A stretch of DNA of 64,000 nt, from positions 1 through 64,000 of the forward strand of contig JAZSMU010000006.1 in the NCBI GenBank assembly GCA_045536045.1, in the 5' to 3' direction. Each line of letters opens with the position of its first letter. Within the stretch, counting starts at the first letter, position 1. The position numbers and the translations under genes were made by a program. The DNA is from RGIG1918 sp045536045 (GTDB lineage Bacteria > Cyanobacteriota > Vampirovibrionia > Gastranaerophilales > Gastranaerophilaceae). The notes beneath the pieces are model-generated. The model did no database searches and was not told the origin of the DNA. It was given only the letters and a program-made list of their open reading frames with translations. Below are positions 17,218 to 25,722 of the stretch, one piece after another.

Positions 17218-18051
17218 ATGAAGAATTTGATTTTAATATTCTTTTTTATAATTTTAGGCTTTGCACCCGTCTTTGCTAATGTGCAAATTGATAATGAAAT
17301 TGCTAATATTGAGCTTACTTTGTATGGTTTTGATTACAAGAAAGAATCTGAAGCTGATAGGCTTAATAGAATTGAAAAAACTATTTTTGGTAGTGTAAAT
17401 TCTAAAATTTCTTCAGAACAAAGAATAGATAAAATTAAGTCTGCACTTGGTTTAGAGGTTAAAAAAGAAACCGAAAAAACTATGGCAGAATTACAAAAAA
17501 TTGAAGCAGATGAAATTGCAAAAAATGCTTCAATAAATTATCCTGTTATAGATTCTTTAGAAGAAGAATTTTTGAAAAAACAACACAAACAAGAAAGTAT
17601 TTATAAAAGAGTTGAAAGATTAGAAAAAACTGTTTTTGGTGCAGTTCAATCTGGAGATTTAGATGCCAGAGTTGAGAAACTTAAAGCCTCATCAACCTAT
17701 ACTGTTTCTGGTGGCAGTATAAATCCTCAATTTTTCAAAAAGAAAGATAAAGATTTCTACACTTCAAATTATGATGATTATTTAATTCAAATTGCAGGTC
17801 TTGAAACTTCTTTATTTGGCAAAACATTTTCTCAAGACCCATTAGAGCTTAGATTAAACCGTTTAGAGAGAAAAATTTTTCAAAGAGATTTTTCTTCAGA
17901 TAGCGAATATTTGAGGCTTCAAAGGCTTCAGGCTGCAAGTTTGGCTAAAAAAACTTCCAAATATTACGATTCAAATAAGTTAAATAAATACTCATCTACA
18001 GGAATGCAATTTGCCTCATTTATCTTAATGTTGTTGGCATTTATTCTCTAA
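17218..18051 (+). CDS. Exported protein with repeated RL-x-R-(I/L)E-x(3)-FG modules
   Basis: A 277-residue protein with a signal peptide (FFIILGFAPVFA) and a hydrophobic C-terminal tail (FASFILMLLAFIL). Between them is a module repeated about four times, in which a Leu/Ile-Glu helix ends in FG and a second Arg-rich helix follows: RLNRIEKTIFGS/RIDKIKSAL, RVERLEKTVFGA/RVEKLKA, IAGLETSLFGK/RLNRLERKIF, and a last RLQRLQAAS. The module resembles repeats seen in envelope proteins of cyanobacteria and relatives, but I cannot name the family. Signal peptide plus C-terminal membrane segment suggest a periplasmic protein held in the inner membrane. The function is unknown. Confidence 0.65.
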   Translation: MKNLILIFFFIILGFAPVFANVQIDNEIANIELTLYGFDYKKESEADRLNRIEKTIFGSVNSKISSEQRIDKIKSALGLEVKKETEKTMAELQKIEADEIAKNASINYPVIDSLEEEFLKKQHKQESIYKRVERLEKTVFGAVQSGDLDARVEKLKASSTYTVSGGSINPQFFKKKDKDFYTSNYDDYLIQIAGLETSLFGKTFSQDPLELRLNRLERKIFQRDFSSDSEYLRLQRLQAASLAKKTSKYYDSNKLNKYSSTGMQFASFILMLLAFIL

Positions 18052-18054
18052 ATT

Positions 18055-18063
18055 TGGTAAAAT
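18055..18063 (+). promoter_or_regulatory. Extended -10 promoter of the phosphohexomutase gene
   Basis: TGG-TAAAAT (hexamer 18058-18063) lies upstream of GGAG at 18081-18084, which is 8 nt before the ATG at 18093. This promoter gives a normal leader, in contrast to the leaderless type nearby. Confidence 0.4.
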
Positions 18064-18092
18064 CTACTTAAATATATTTCGGAGTTTATTTT

Positions 18093-20324
18093 ATGCAAAA
18101 TTTAGAAAAAATGTTGTTTGATTCAGTTGAAGCAAATACGCCAGAAAAAATTAAAAATAATAATTTTTTTGATATAAAAAATGAAAATGAATTTGAGTTT
18201 TCCCTAACTAAAGAAATTATTGATGAGTATAACCTTTGGGATTGGTTCAAAAATTATAAAAAAGAAGCTCAAGTTTCAACAGCTGGTATTCGTGGTGCTC
18301 AAAATGTTTTATACCCACACGATACTCGTTTTCCAATAAACACACTTGGAATTACTTTGGCAACTTTGGCTAAAGCTCTTGTTTTATTAGAAAAATATCC
18401 AAATGACGACATCATTAAGCTTGTTGGAAGAGAGGTTCGCTATAACTCTCCTTTGTTTTTAGATATTATTTCAAGAATTCAAGCTGGAGTTGGTGTTAAA
18501 ACTTTAATTCCTGTAAACAAAGAAACAATTCCAATTTGGCTTGCTTCATTTTTAGCTTTTAAGTTGGATTTATTGGGTGGTGAATATATCACAAGCTCAC
18601 ATGGAATTAGCGTTAAAAATGCTACAAAAGACTTAAATAATCAAGGTTCTCAATTTTTGCCAGATGAGAGCATGGAATTTGTTAACAAAATGGAAGAAAT
18701 TTTAAATTTTGCAGTTCAAAATGGCGAATATAAAATCAAATTTTCTGCTGTTAATGACAAAAATTTAAACTTTGAAATTTTTGAAAAATTAGAAAATGGC
18801 ATTAATCTTTATGTTGAATATTTAAAATCTGGCGTTGCAAGTGGTAACAATATTGCTTCAATTAAAAATTATTCAGACAAAATTATAATTGATTCTGTTG
18901 GTGGCTCTTGCTACAAAACACTTTCAAAAATATTAGATAAACTAAATATCTCAGAAAAATTTGTTTGGTTTAATACAAAAGAAGACCCATTTTTCCACTC
19001 AATTGGAAAAGACATTAAAAAAGATAAAGACGGGAATGATGTTTTCTATGATTGGAGTTTAGATATTGGAGTTATTTCAACTGATAAGGCTGGTAATAAT
19101 TATTTTCCTGTAATTAAAACTCTAAACTATGAAGAAAAATTGAAAGATTATAAGGCAGGAACTGTTGTTTTAGTTACAGACCCAGACCACGATAGGCTTT
19201 CTGTTTTGCAAATTGATAAAAAAGAAGATGAAGAAAAAATTAAAGCACTTGGAATTGATACTTATCCATTATCAGAAGATAAAATCTTATCTATTTATAG
19301 TGCCAACCAAGCATTTTTAATGATTATGGATTTTTGGGCAAAATCACTTAAAGCTTCTGGTGAGTTTGATAAACATACAAGATTTATAGTTAAAACAACC
19401 CCATCTTCTCGTTCTTGGGATGAGTGGGCAAATGCGAACGGAATTAAGGTAATCAACACTCCTGTTGGCTTTAAAGAAATTGCAAATGTAATCAAAAAAA
19501 TTGAAAAACAAATTGAAGATGGTGTTTCAGATATTGAAATTACTGATATTTATGGTCAAACAATAAAGCTTGGCTCAAATCCTAGAATGATTTTTGGTGG
19601 AGAAGAATCTGGTGGAATGATTTTAGGTGCAGGCGAGCTTATAACTTCAATTTCTGAAAGAAAAGCTCTTGCTATGAGAGAAAAAAGTGCATCTGAAGCA
19701 ATTATAATTTCATCAGCTTTAGTTGCAAATTTAGATTATCCACTATGGCAAAATCTAAAAAATATTCATGAGGAAAATAAAATTATTTCAAAATTTGACG
19801 CAAGAGAAGATATTTCATACTATAACGAATCTGAGCCAAATATTGAAAAACTAAAAGAAGCTAAAAAGGCTGGAGAAGAATTAAGAACAAAAAATGACAA
19901 TTTCTTCTTATCTTTAGCAATAGCTCTAGAAGGCAATAAAATCACGCTAGATAATGCTAAAGAAATTTTATCTTCAACATTTGTTGATTTAAGTTTTGAT
20001 AATTTAAACAAAATTTTCTTTGTTGGAGATGGAACCTATATGAATTTTGATAATAAATTTATTGAAATTCGTCCATCTGGAACAGATGCTAAAACAAAAG
20101 CTTATGCAGGTGGAGAAGATAGGGCAGAGCTTCAAAAATACTCCAAAACTTTGGGTAATTATTCAGGCGAAATGAATGAAGTTTATAAAAAATATTTAGA
20201 CGATAGCTTTTTGCTTTTAGTTCGCACAATTGCACAAGGAAAATATCAAATCTTTACAGACAAAAATAAAGATACAAGAGAATTTACCCCTGTATCTTTA
20301 GAATTTTTAAATAAAAACATATAA
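18093..20324 (+). CDS. Large phosphoglucomutase/phosphomannomutase-family protein
   Basis: A 743-residue alpha-D-phosphohexomutase, much larger than the usual 450-580. Domain landmarks in order: STAGIRGAQN (sugar-phosphate loop), active-site serine loop ITSSHGIS (normally TASHNP), metal loop DPDHDR (normally DGDxDR), sugar-specificity loop GGEESGGM, and phosphate-binding EIRPSGTDAKTKAY. The catalytic Ser, the three metal Asp and the RPSGT loop are kept, so it should interconvert hexose 1- and 6-phosphates, but the His-Asn-Pro after the serine has become His-Gly-Ile. Insertions lie mainly between the serine and metal loops and before the C-terminal loop. It could feed the GlgC-like nucleotidyltransferase at 25.7 kb. 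It ends 1 nt before the convergent trxA. Confidence 0.8.
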   Translation: MQNLEKMLFDSVEANTPEKIKNNNFFDIKNENEFEFSLTKEIIDEYNLWDWFKNYKKEAQVSTAGIRGAQNVLYPHDTRFPINTLGITLATLAKALVLLEKYPNDDIIKLVGREVRYNSPLFLDIISRIQAGVGVKTLIPVNKETIPIWLASFLAFKLDLLGGEYITSSHGISVKNATKDLNNQGSQFLPDESMEFVNKMEEILNFAVQNGEYKIKFSAVNDKNLNFEIFEKLENGINLYVEYLKSGVASGNNIASIKNYSDKIIIDSVGGSCYKTLSKILDKLNISEKFVWFNTKEDPFFHSIGKDIKKDKDGNDVFYDWSLDIGVISTDKAGNNYFPVIKTLNYEEKLKDYKAGTVVLVTDPDHDRLSVLQIDKKEDEEKIKALGIDTYPLSEDKILSIYSANQAFLMIMDFWAKSLKASGEFDKHTRFIVKTTPSSRSWDEWANANGIKVINTPVGFKEIANVIKKIEKQIEDGVSDIEITDIYGQTIKLGSNPRMIFGGEESGGMILGAGELITSISERKALAMREKSASEAIIISSALVANLDYPLWQNLKNIHEENKIISKFDAREDISYYNESEPNIEKLKEAKKAGEELRTKNDNFFLSLAIALEGNKITLDNAKEILSSTFVDLSFDNLNKIFFVGDGTYMNFDNKFIEIRPSGTDAKTKAYAGGEDRAELQKYSKTLGNYSGEMNEVYKKYLDDSFLLLVRTIAQGKYQIFTDKNKDTREFTPVSLEFLNKNI

Positions 20325-20325
20325 A

Positions 20326-20649
20326 TTACATATGTTTTTGGATATTTGAAACTATGGTTGATTTAGGCATTAAGCCAACCATAATTTCTTTTGCTTCTCC
20401 ACCTTTGAAAACCAAAAGGCTTGGAAGACCAGAAATTTGATATTCTCTAGCAATTTTAAGGTTTTCATCTGTGTTAACTTTAACAACCTTAACATCTTCG
20501 CCCATTTCAGTTGCGATTTCATCTAAAACAGGACCTAGTTTTCTGCATGGTCCACACCATGGCGCCCAAAAATCAACCAATACAACACCTTGTGCGTTTA
20601 AAACTTCTGCTTCAAATGAAAGCTCATTTACATCTTTAGCACTGCTCAT
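20326..20649 (-). CDS. trxA: Thioredoxin
   Basis: A 107-residue thioredoxin with the redox centre WCGPC in FWAPWCGPCRKL, the cis-proline in SGLPSLLVF and the family ending near SNIQKHM. It reduces protein disulfides in the cytoplasm. The ATG at 20649 is chosen because AGGAG lies just upstream and upstream in-frame sequence has no thioredoxin character. It is divergent from nth, with 46 nt between start codons. Confidence 0.95.
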   Translation of the reverse strand: MSSAKDVNELSFEAEVLNAQGVVLVDFWAPWCGPCRKLGPVLDEIATEMGEDVKVVKVNTDENLKIAREYQISGLPSLLVFKGGEAKEIMVGLMPKSTIVSNIQKHM

Positions 20650-20680
20650 TATAATCTCCTCATTAGCTAACATTATTTGT

Positions 20681-20688
20681 ATTATAAT
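20681..20688. promoter_or_regulatory. Symmetric bidirectional -10 element between trxA and nth
   Basis: ATTATAAT is its own reverse complement and gives a perfect TATAAT on each strand (20683-20688 plus, 20681-20686 minus). On the plus strand it ends 7 nt before the nth ATG with no ribosome site. On the minus strand it would give trxA a leader of about 25 nt with an AGGAG site. Confidence 0.5.
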
Positions 20689-20695
20689 TTTAACT

Positions 20696-21346
<651 letters not shown>

Positions 21347-21353
21347 TTTGTTG

Positions 21354-21359
21354 TATAAT
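21354..21359 (+). promoter_or_regulatory. -10 element of ilvD
   Basis: A perfect TATAAT preceded by TTG. The leader would be about 20 nt with GAGG at 21375-21378, 6 nt before the ilvD ATG. No leucine/valine attenuator-like leader peptide is visible. Confidence 0.4.
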
Positions 21360-21384
21360 ATTTTTGATTTTAGTGAGGTAAATT

Positions 21385-23040
21385 ATGAGAAGCGACAATG
21401 TTAAAGAGGGGATAAATAAAGCTCCACATAGGTCATTATTATATGCAACTGGGGTTAGCCCAAAAAATATTAAAAAGCCATTTATTGGAATTGCTAGCTC
21501 TTTTTCAGACCTTGTTCCTGGTCATTCTGGAATGAGAGATTTGGAACGTGCCATTGAAAAAGGGATTCACTCTGGTGGTGGGCAAAGTTTCATTTTCGGA
21601 ACTCCAGCTGTGTGCGACGGTATTGCAATGGGTCATGAGGGCATGAAATATTCGCTTCCAAGCCGTGATTTAATTGCAGATTGTGTTGAAACTGTTGCTA
21701 TGGCACATCAACTAGATGGTCTTGTTCTTTTAACAAACTGCGACAAAATTACTCCAGGAATGTTAATTGCTGCCTTAAGATTAAATATCCCAACAATTGT
21801 TGTAACAGCAGGTCCTAGCCTAGATGGTTATTGTAAAGGAGATGATTTAACATTTATCAGAGGTTCTTTTGAAGCAATTGGCAAATTAAGGGCAGGAGAA
21901 ATTACTGAAGAAAAATTATATGAATATGAACAAAATTGTTGCCCAACTTGTGGCTCTTGCCAAGGTTTATACACAGCAAACACTATGGCAGTTTTAACAG
22001 AAACAATGGGAATGAGCCTAATAGGTTGTGCTGCAGCAAGTGCTGTTAGTGCTAAAAAACGCAGAATTGCCTTTGAATCTGGCTTAAGAATTGTTGATTT
22101 AGTTAAAGAAAACATCTTGCCAAAGGATATAATCACAAAAGATGCAATAAGAAACGCAATTGTTATGGATTTAGCTTTAGGTGGAAGCACAAACTCAATT
22201 CTTCATCTTCTTGCAATAGCTTCAACTGCAGAAGTTGATATAACTCTTGATGATTTTGAAGAATTAAGCAAAAAAATTCCTCAAATAATAAAACTTGACC
22301 CATCTGCACTACTCACCATGACAGATTTTGAAAAAGCAGGTGGTGTTGCTGGGGCTATGAAAACAATCTATGGTGCAACTCCAGAATTTAAAGATTTAAA
22401 CACGCTATCAGGTGTTACAATTTCAGAAATTGCAAAATCTTCTTATGTCAATAATGAAGTAATTCATACTTTAGACAACCCAATTACAAAATCTGCAGGA
22501 CTTGCAATTTTGTATGGTAACTTGGCTCCAGAAGGTGCAGCACTTAAAACAAGTGGTGTTCATCCAGATTGCTTCAAATTTAAAGGCAAGGCAATTTGCT
22601 TTAATAGCGAAGAAGCCGCAATGAAAGGCATTGAAGATGACACAGTTAAAGCAGGTCATGTTGTTGTTATTCGCTATGAAGGTCCAAAAGGTGGACCAGG
22701 AATGAGAGAAATGCTTGCTCCAACTTCACTTTTAATGGGTAAAGGCTTAGGAAAAGATGTTGCTCTTATTACAGACGGCAGATTTTCTGGTGGAACAAGA
22801 GGCTTATGTATTGGGCACATTTGCCCAGAAGCTCCTCATGGTGGCTTAATTGGGCTTGTTGAAGATGGAGATGAAATTGAAATTGATGTTGATAACAGGT
22901 CTTTAAATCTTTTGGTTTCAGAAGATGTTATAGCACAAAGAAGAGCAAATTTTGTTCCATTTGAGAAAAAAGCACCAAAAGGCTATCTTGCAAAATATGC
23001 AAAAGCTGTTTCAAGTGCCAATAAAGGAGCAACAACATAA
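21385..23040 (+). CDS. ilvD: Dihydroxy-acid dehydratase
   Basis: IlvD dehydrates dihydroxy-acids to the keto-acid precursors of valine, leucine and isoleucine. 551 residues, the normal length. The iron-sulfur ligands are in TNCDKITPGM and CPTCGSCQGLYTANTM. Other family blocks are LGGSTNSILHLLAIA, DGRFSGGTRG and the late GHICPEAPHGG. No other ilv gene is adjacent. It is followed with no gap by an alcohol dehydrogenase gene, forming a two-gene unit. Confidence 0.96.
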   Translation: MRSDNVKEGINKAPHRSLLYATGVSPKNIKKPFIGIASSFSDLVPGHSGMRDLERAIEKGIHSGGGQSFIFGTPAVCDGIAMGHEGMKYSLPSRDLIADCVETVAMAHQLDGLVLLTNCDKITPGMLIAALRLNIPTIVVTAGPSLDGYCKGDDLTFIRGSFEAIGKLRAGEITEEKLYEYEQNCCPTCGSCQGLYTANTMAVLTETMGMSLIGCAAASAVSAKKRRIAFESGLRIVDLVKENILPKDIITKDAIRNAIVMDLALGGSTNSILHLLAIASTAEVDITLDDFEELSKKIPQIIKLDPSALLTMTDFEKAGGVAGAMKTIYGATPEFKDLNTLSGVTISEIAKSSYVNNEVIHTLDNPITKSAGLAILYGNLAPEGAALKTSGVHPDCFKFKGKAICFNSEEAAMKGIEDDTVKAGHVVVIRYEGPKGGPGMREMLAPTSLLMGKGLGKDVALITDGRFSGGTRGLCIGHICPEAPHGGLIGLVEDGDEIEIDVDNRSLNLLVSEDVIAQRRANFVPFEKKAPKGYLAKYAKAVSSANKGATT

Positions 23041-23994
23041 ATGAAAGGCTTAGTTTTTGATGAAACTTTGAAGTTGGTTAATAATTTAGAAAAACCGAGC
23101 CCTAATAAGGGCGAGGTTTTGATTAAAACTTCACTCGTAGGAATATGCAACACTGACTATGAAATTACCAAAGGCTATATGGGTTATAAAGGCGTTTTGG
23201 GTCATGAATTTGTTGGTGTCGTTGTTGAAGGCGACTCCAATTGGGTTGGCAAAAGAGTTGTCGGAGAAATCAACTTGGGTTGCAACAATTGTGCTTATTG
23301 TGCTAAAGATTTGCAAAGGCATTGCCCAAACAGAGGCACTCTTGGAATTTGGCAAAAAGATGGCTGTTTTCAAGAATATTTTACATTACCAACAGAAAAT
23401 TTGCTTGAAGTTCCAAATAATGTTTCAGATGAAGAAATTGTGTTTATTGAACCGGTTGCAGCTGCAATGGAAATAATTGAGCAAGTTCATATTAAGCCGT
23501 TTGAGAAAGTTGCACTTTTAGGAGATGGCAAACTTGGTTTATCTGTTGCACTTGTTTTAAATGCATATAACATTGATTTTGTTCATATTGGAAAACACGA
23601 AGAAAAACTTGAAATTTCAAAAAATATGGGCTCAAAAACCATGCTTTTGGATGAAGTGAAAAATATGAGTGCTCAATTTGACTATGTAATTGAGGCAACA
23701 GGTTCTGTTGGTGGTTTTGAAACTTCTTTATCTTTAGTTAAACCAAGAGGAACTCTAATTTTAAAAAGCACAATTGCAGCAAAAGAAGGGCTAAATCTTG
23801 CAAGTGTTGTTGTAAATGAAATTACAATTGTTGGCTCAAGGTGTGGGCAATTTGCTCCTGCAATGAGGCTTTTTGAAAATAAAAAAATTGATGTTAAGCC
23901 GTTAATTTCAAAAATTTTGCCATTTGATGAAGCACTTAAAGGCTTTGAGCTTAACGGGGATAAACAAAATATAAAAATTCTTTTAAAATTTTAA
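23041..23994 (+). CDS. Zinc-dependent medium-chain alcohol/polyol dehydrogenase
   Basis: A 317-residue MDR-family enzyme. The catalytic-zinc region has GICNTDYEI, GHEFVG and a Glu in FIEPVAAAMEI. The structural zinc site is the cysteine cluster in GCNNCAYCAKDLQRHC. The cofactor domain has a GDGKLGLSVAL glycine motif in place of the more usual GxGxxG, and a C-terminal VGSRCGQF loop. Substrate cannot be predicted; threonine- or sorbitol-dehydrogenase-like activity is plausible. Its ATG follows the ilvD stop codon immediately. A hairpin terminator follows. Confidence 0.88.
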   Translation: MKGLVFDETLKLVNNLEKPSPNKGEVLIKTSLVGICNTDYEITKGYMGYKGVLGHEFVGVVVEGDSNWVGKRVVGEINLGCNNCAYCAKDLQRHCPNRGTLGIWQKDGCFQEYFTLPTENLLEVPNNVSDEEIVFIEPVAAAMEIIEQVHIKPFEKVALLGDGKLGLSVALVLNAYNIDFVHIGKHEEKLEISKNMGSKTMLLDEVKNMSAQFDYVIEATGSVGGFETSLSLVKPRGTLILKSTIAAKEGLNLASVVVNEITIVGSRCGQFAPAMRLFENKKIDVKPLISKILPFDEALKGFELNGDKQNIKILLKF

Positions 23995-23998
23995 TTAA

Positions 23999-24018
23999 GG
24001 CACCAAATGGTGCCTTTT
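23999..24018. terminator. Bidirectional hairpin terminator between the dehydrogenase and queE genes
   Basis: GGCACC-AAAT-GGTGCC (23999-24014) is a perfect 6-bp stem with a 4-nt loop, followed by TTTT on the plus strand. On the minus strand the run is TTAATTAAAATTTT. It sits between two converging genes and could serve both. Confidence 0.75.
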
Positions 24019-24020
24019 AA

Positions 24021-24671
24021 TTATCTAATATTTAAAAATTTATGAACTTGAGGAATTAAGCGAATATTTTTATATTCTTTAAAATATTTATAAAATATTT
24101 CTTCTGGCTGAAATCCAGCAGACATAGGCATTTTTGGCTGAAGAATTATAGTTAAATTGTATTTTTTTGCAATTTCAATTGTTTTTTCAATTTCCTCATC
24201 TTTAATATTTTCATCAAAAACAATTTTAATGAACGCAATTTTTTTGCTTGCAATACGCGCAAATTCATCATTTTGGCTAAATTGATTTTCTTGCCCTGTT
24301 GAGCTTTGAAGTTTGATATCCATAGCTACAATATCAACTAAATCAATAATCTCTTCCAATTTTTGAGGGAGTGTTCCGTTTGTTTCAAGATAAATTGTTT
24401 TTTCAACTTTTGGCAAAAGCTCTTTTAAAAATTCAAAATGTAATAATGGTTCTCCACCTGTTAGAGCAACGGTTTTGCCTTTAAAATTTTCAATTTCTTT
24501 TAAAAGTTTTTCAACACTCCAAACCGTTGAAATTTCTTTAGAATGATTTGTGTCGCAATAATCACAATTTAAATTACAACCTGAAAATCTTATAAACAGT
24601 TGGTCTTCGCCAATATTTATTCCCTCTCCTTGCAAAGATTCAAAAATTTCAATTATGTTTGCACTATTCAA
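24021..24671 (-). CDS. queE: 7-carboxy-7-deazaguanine synthase (radical SAM)
   Basis: QueE makes the deazaguanine base used for queuosine in tRNA. The cluster motif CNLNCDYC and TGGEPLLH are clear, as is the N-terminal SLQGEG signature. The start is uncertain. TTG at 24671 has the ribosome site GAGGTG 6 nt upstream and puts the product start at NSANIIEIFESLQGEG, the usual distance for the family. ATG at 24689 or TTG at 24737 would add 6 or 22 residues inside the upstream dnaJ-like gene. With the TTG at 24671 the overlap with that gene is 8 nt (TTGAATAG). No other queuosine gene is present here. Confidence 0.9.
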   Translation of the reverse strand: MNSANIIEIFESLQGEGINIGEDQLFIRFSGCNLNCDYCDTNHSKEISTVWSVEKLLKEIENFKGKTVALTGGEPLLHFEFLKELLPKVEKTIYLETNGTLPQKLEEIIDLVDIVAMDIKLQSSTGQENQFSQNDEFARIASKKIAFIKIVFDENIKDEEIEKTIEIAKKYNLTIILQPKMPMSAGFQPEEIFYKYFKEYKNIRLIPQVHKFLNIR

Positions 24672-25647
24672 ATAATTCACCTCTGACATCACTTTCATCC
24701 AAATTTTTAACTTCTTTATATGCTCTAATTTCCTCAATTGTTGGTTTTTGTGGTGTTACGATTTTAATTTCAACAATCAATTCTTCTCTTTTGCCTGTTT
24801 TTTTGTTCAACAAGCCACCACCTGTAATTCTAAATTTGTCGTGAGAATTTGTTTGAGGTGGAATTTTCATTGTAACATTGCCATCCATTGTTGGAATTAA
24901 TATTTCGCTTCCTAAAAATGCTTCCCAAGGTGTTATTGGAAGTTCTAATTTTGCTCTGTTATTTTCAATTTTGAAAACATTTTTTGAAGCAACTTTTATT
25001 GTTAAAATTAAATCTCCTGATTCAGCTCCAAATTTTCCTAATTTTCCTTCATTTTTAATTTTTAAAGTGCTATTTTGTTTTGGATTTTTTGGAATTTTAA
25101 CAGTAACTTTTTTGTGAATTGTAATTTCGCCAAGCCCATCGCAATTTGTGCATTTTGTTCCATTTGCAAATTTTTTGCCTAAGCATTTTGGGCATTTTTC
25201 GCTATGAACAATATTAATTTTTTTAATAACTCCATCTACTGCCTCTTTTGGCGTGATTTCAATTGTCATATAAATATTTTCGCCTTTTGTTGGGCGTGGC
25301 TTAGATTCTTTTTCTTCAAAAAATTTATTAACAAAATCTCCAAAATTTTCTTTTTTCTTTTTGGGTGCTTCTTTGTATTCTTTTTTCTCTTCCTTAAACT
25401 CTTTTTTAACTTCTTTTTCTTCTTTTGAATTAGGCATAATGCCATTTAAAGTGTCGTATTTTAGTTTTTTAACTTCGTCAGATAGGGTGTCAAATGCTTC
25501 GTTTATTTCTTTAAAAATTTTTTCTGCGTTTTCAATTTTGCTTATGTCGGGGTGGTATTTTTTGACAAGTTTTTTGTATGAAGATTTTATTTCTTCAATG
25601 GTTGCATTTTCTTCAACTTCTAAAATTTGATAATAATTTCTTGCCAT
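24664..25647 (-). CDS. DnaJ-family co-chaperone, third paralog, with reduced zinc centre
   Basis: A 327-residue J-domain protein. The J domain (1-68) has YHPDISK, so HPD is intact. The linker is a highly charged Lys/Glu block (KEEKEVKKEFKEEKKEYKEA) instead of the normal Gly/Phe region. Only two CxxC motifs remain (CPKCLGKK, CTNCDGLG). Both C-terminal beta domains are present, with a C-terminal tail ESDVRGELFE. The lysine-rich linker and half zinc finger make it distinct from both other DnaJ proteins. It is upstream of and coupled to queE. A TAAAAT hexamer 6 nt before its ATG suggests leaderless transcription. Confidence 0.82.
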   Translation of the reverse strand: MARNYYQILEVEENATIEEIKSSYKKLVKKYHPDISKIENAEKIFKEINEAFDTLSDEVKKLKYDTLNGIMPNSKEEKEVKKEFKEEKKEYKEAPKKKKENFGDFVNKFFEEKESKPRPTKGENIYMTIEITPKEAVDGVIKKINIVHSEKCPKCLGKKFANGTKCTNCDGLGEITIHKKVTVKIPKNPKQNSTLKIKNEGKLGKFGAESGDLILTIKVASKNVFKIENNRAKLELPITPWEAFLGSEILIPTMDGNVTMKIPPQTNSHDKFRITGGGLLNKKTGKREELIVEIKIVTPQKPTIEEIRAYKEVKNLDESDVRGELFE

Positions 25648-25653
25648 TCTTTA

Positions 25654-25659
25654 ATTTTA
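25654..25659 (-). promoter_or_regulatory. -10 element of the third DnaJ gene (leaderless geometry)
   Basis: TAAAAT on the minus strand ends 6 nt before the ATG at 25647. The intervening TAAAGA is at best a very weak ribosome site. Confidence 0.4.
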
Positions 25660-25672
25660 CTTAAATATAAAA

Positions 25673-25701
25673 AAAATCCAACATTTTTTGTGTTGGATTT
25701 T
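25673..25701 (-). terminator. Rho-independent terminator of the nucleotidyltransferase gene
   Basis: AAAATCCAACA (25673-25683) and TGTTGGATTTT (25691-25701) form an 11-bp stem with a 7-nt loop. Read on the minus strand it is followed by a run of T. It lies just downstream of the gene ending at 25723. Confidence 0.85.
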
Positions 25702-25722
25702 TAAAATTTATTAATTTTTTAT

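Noticed and set aside
20471..20695. Long N-terminal extension of Nth
   Set aside because: The extra 75 codons are the antisense of trxA; homology and promoter signals place the start at 20696.
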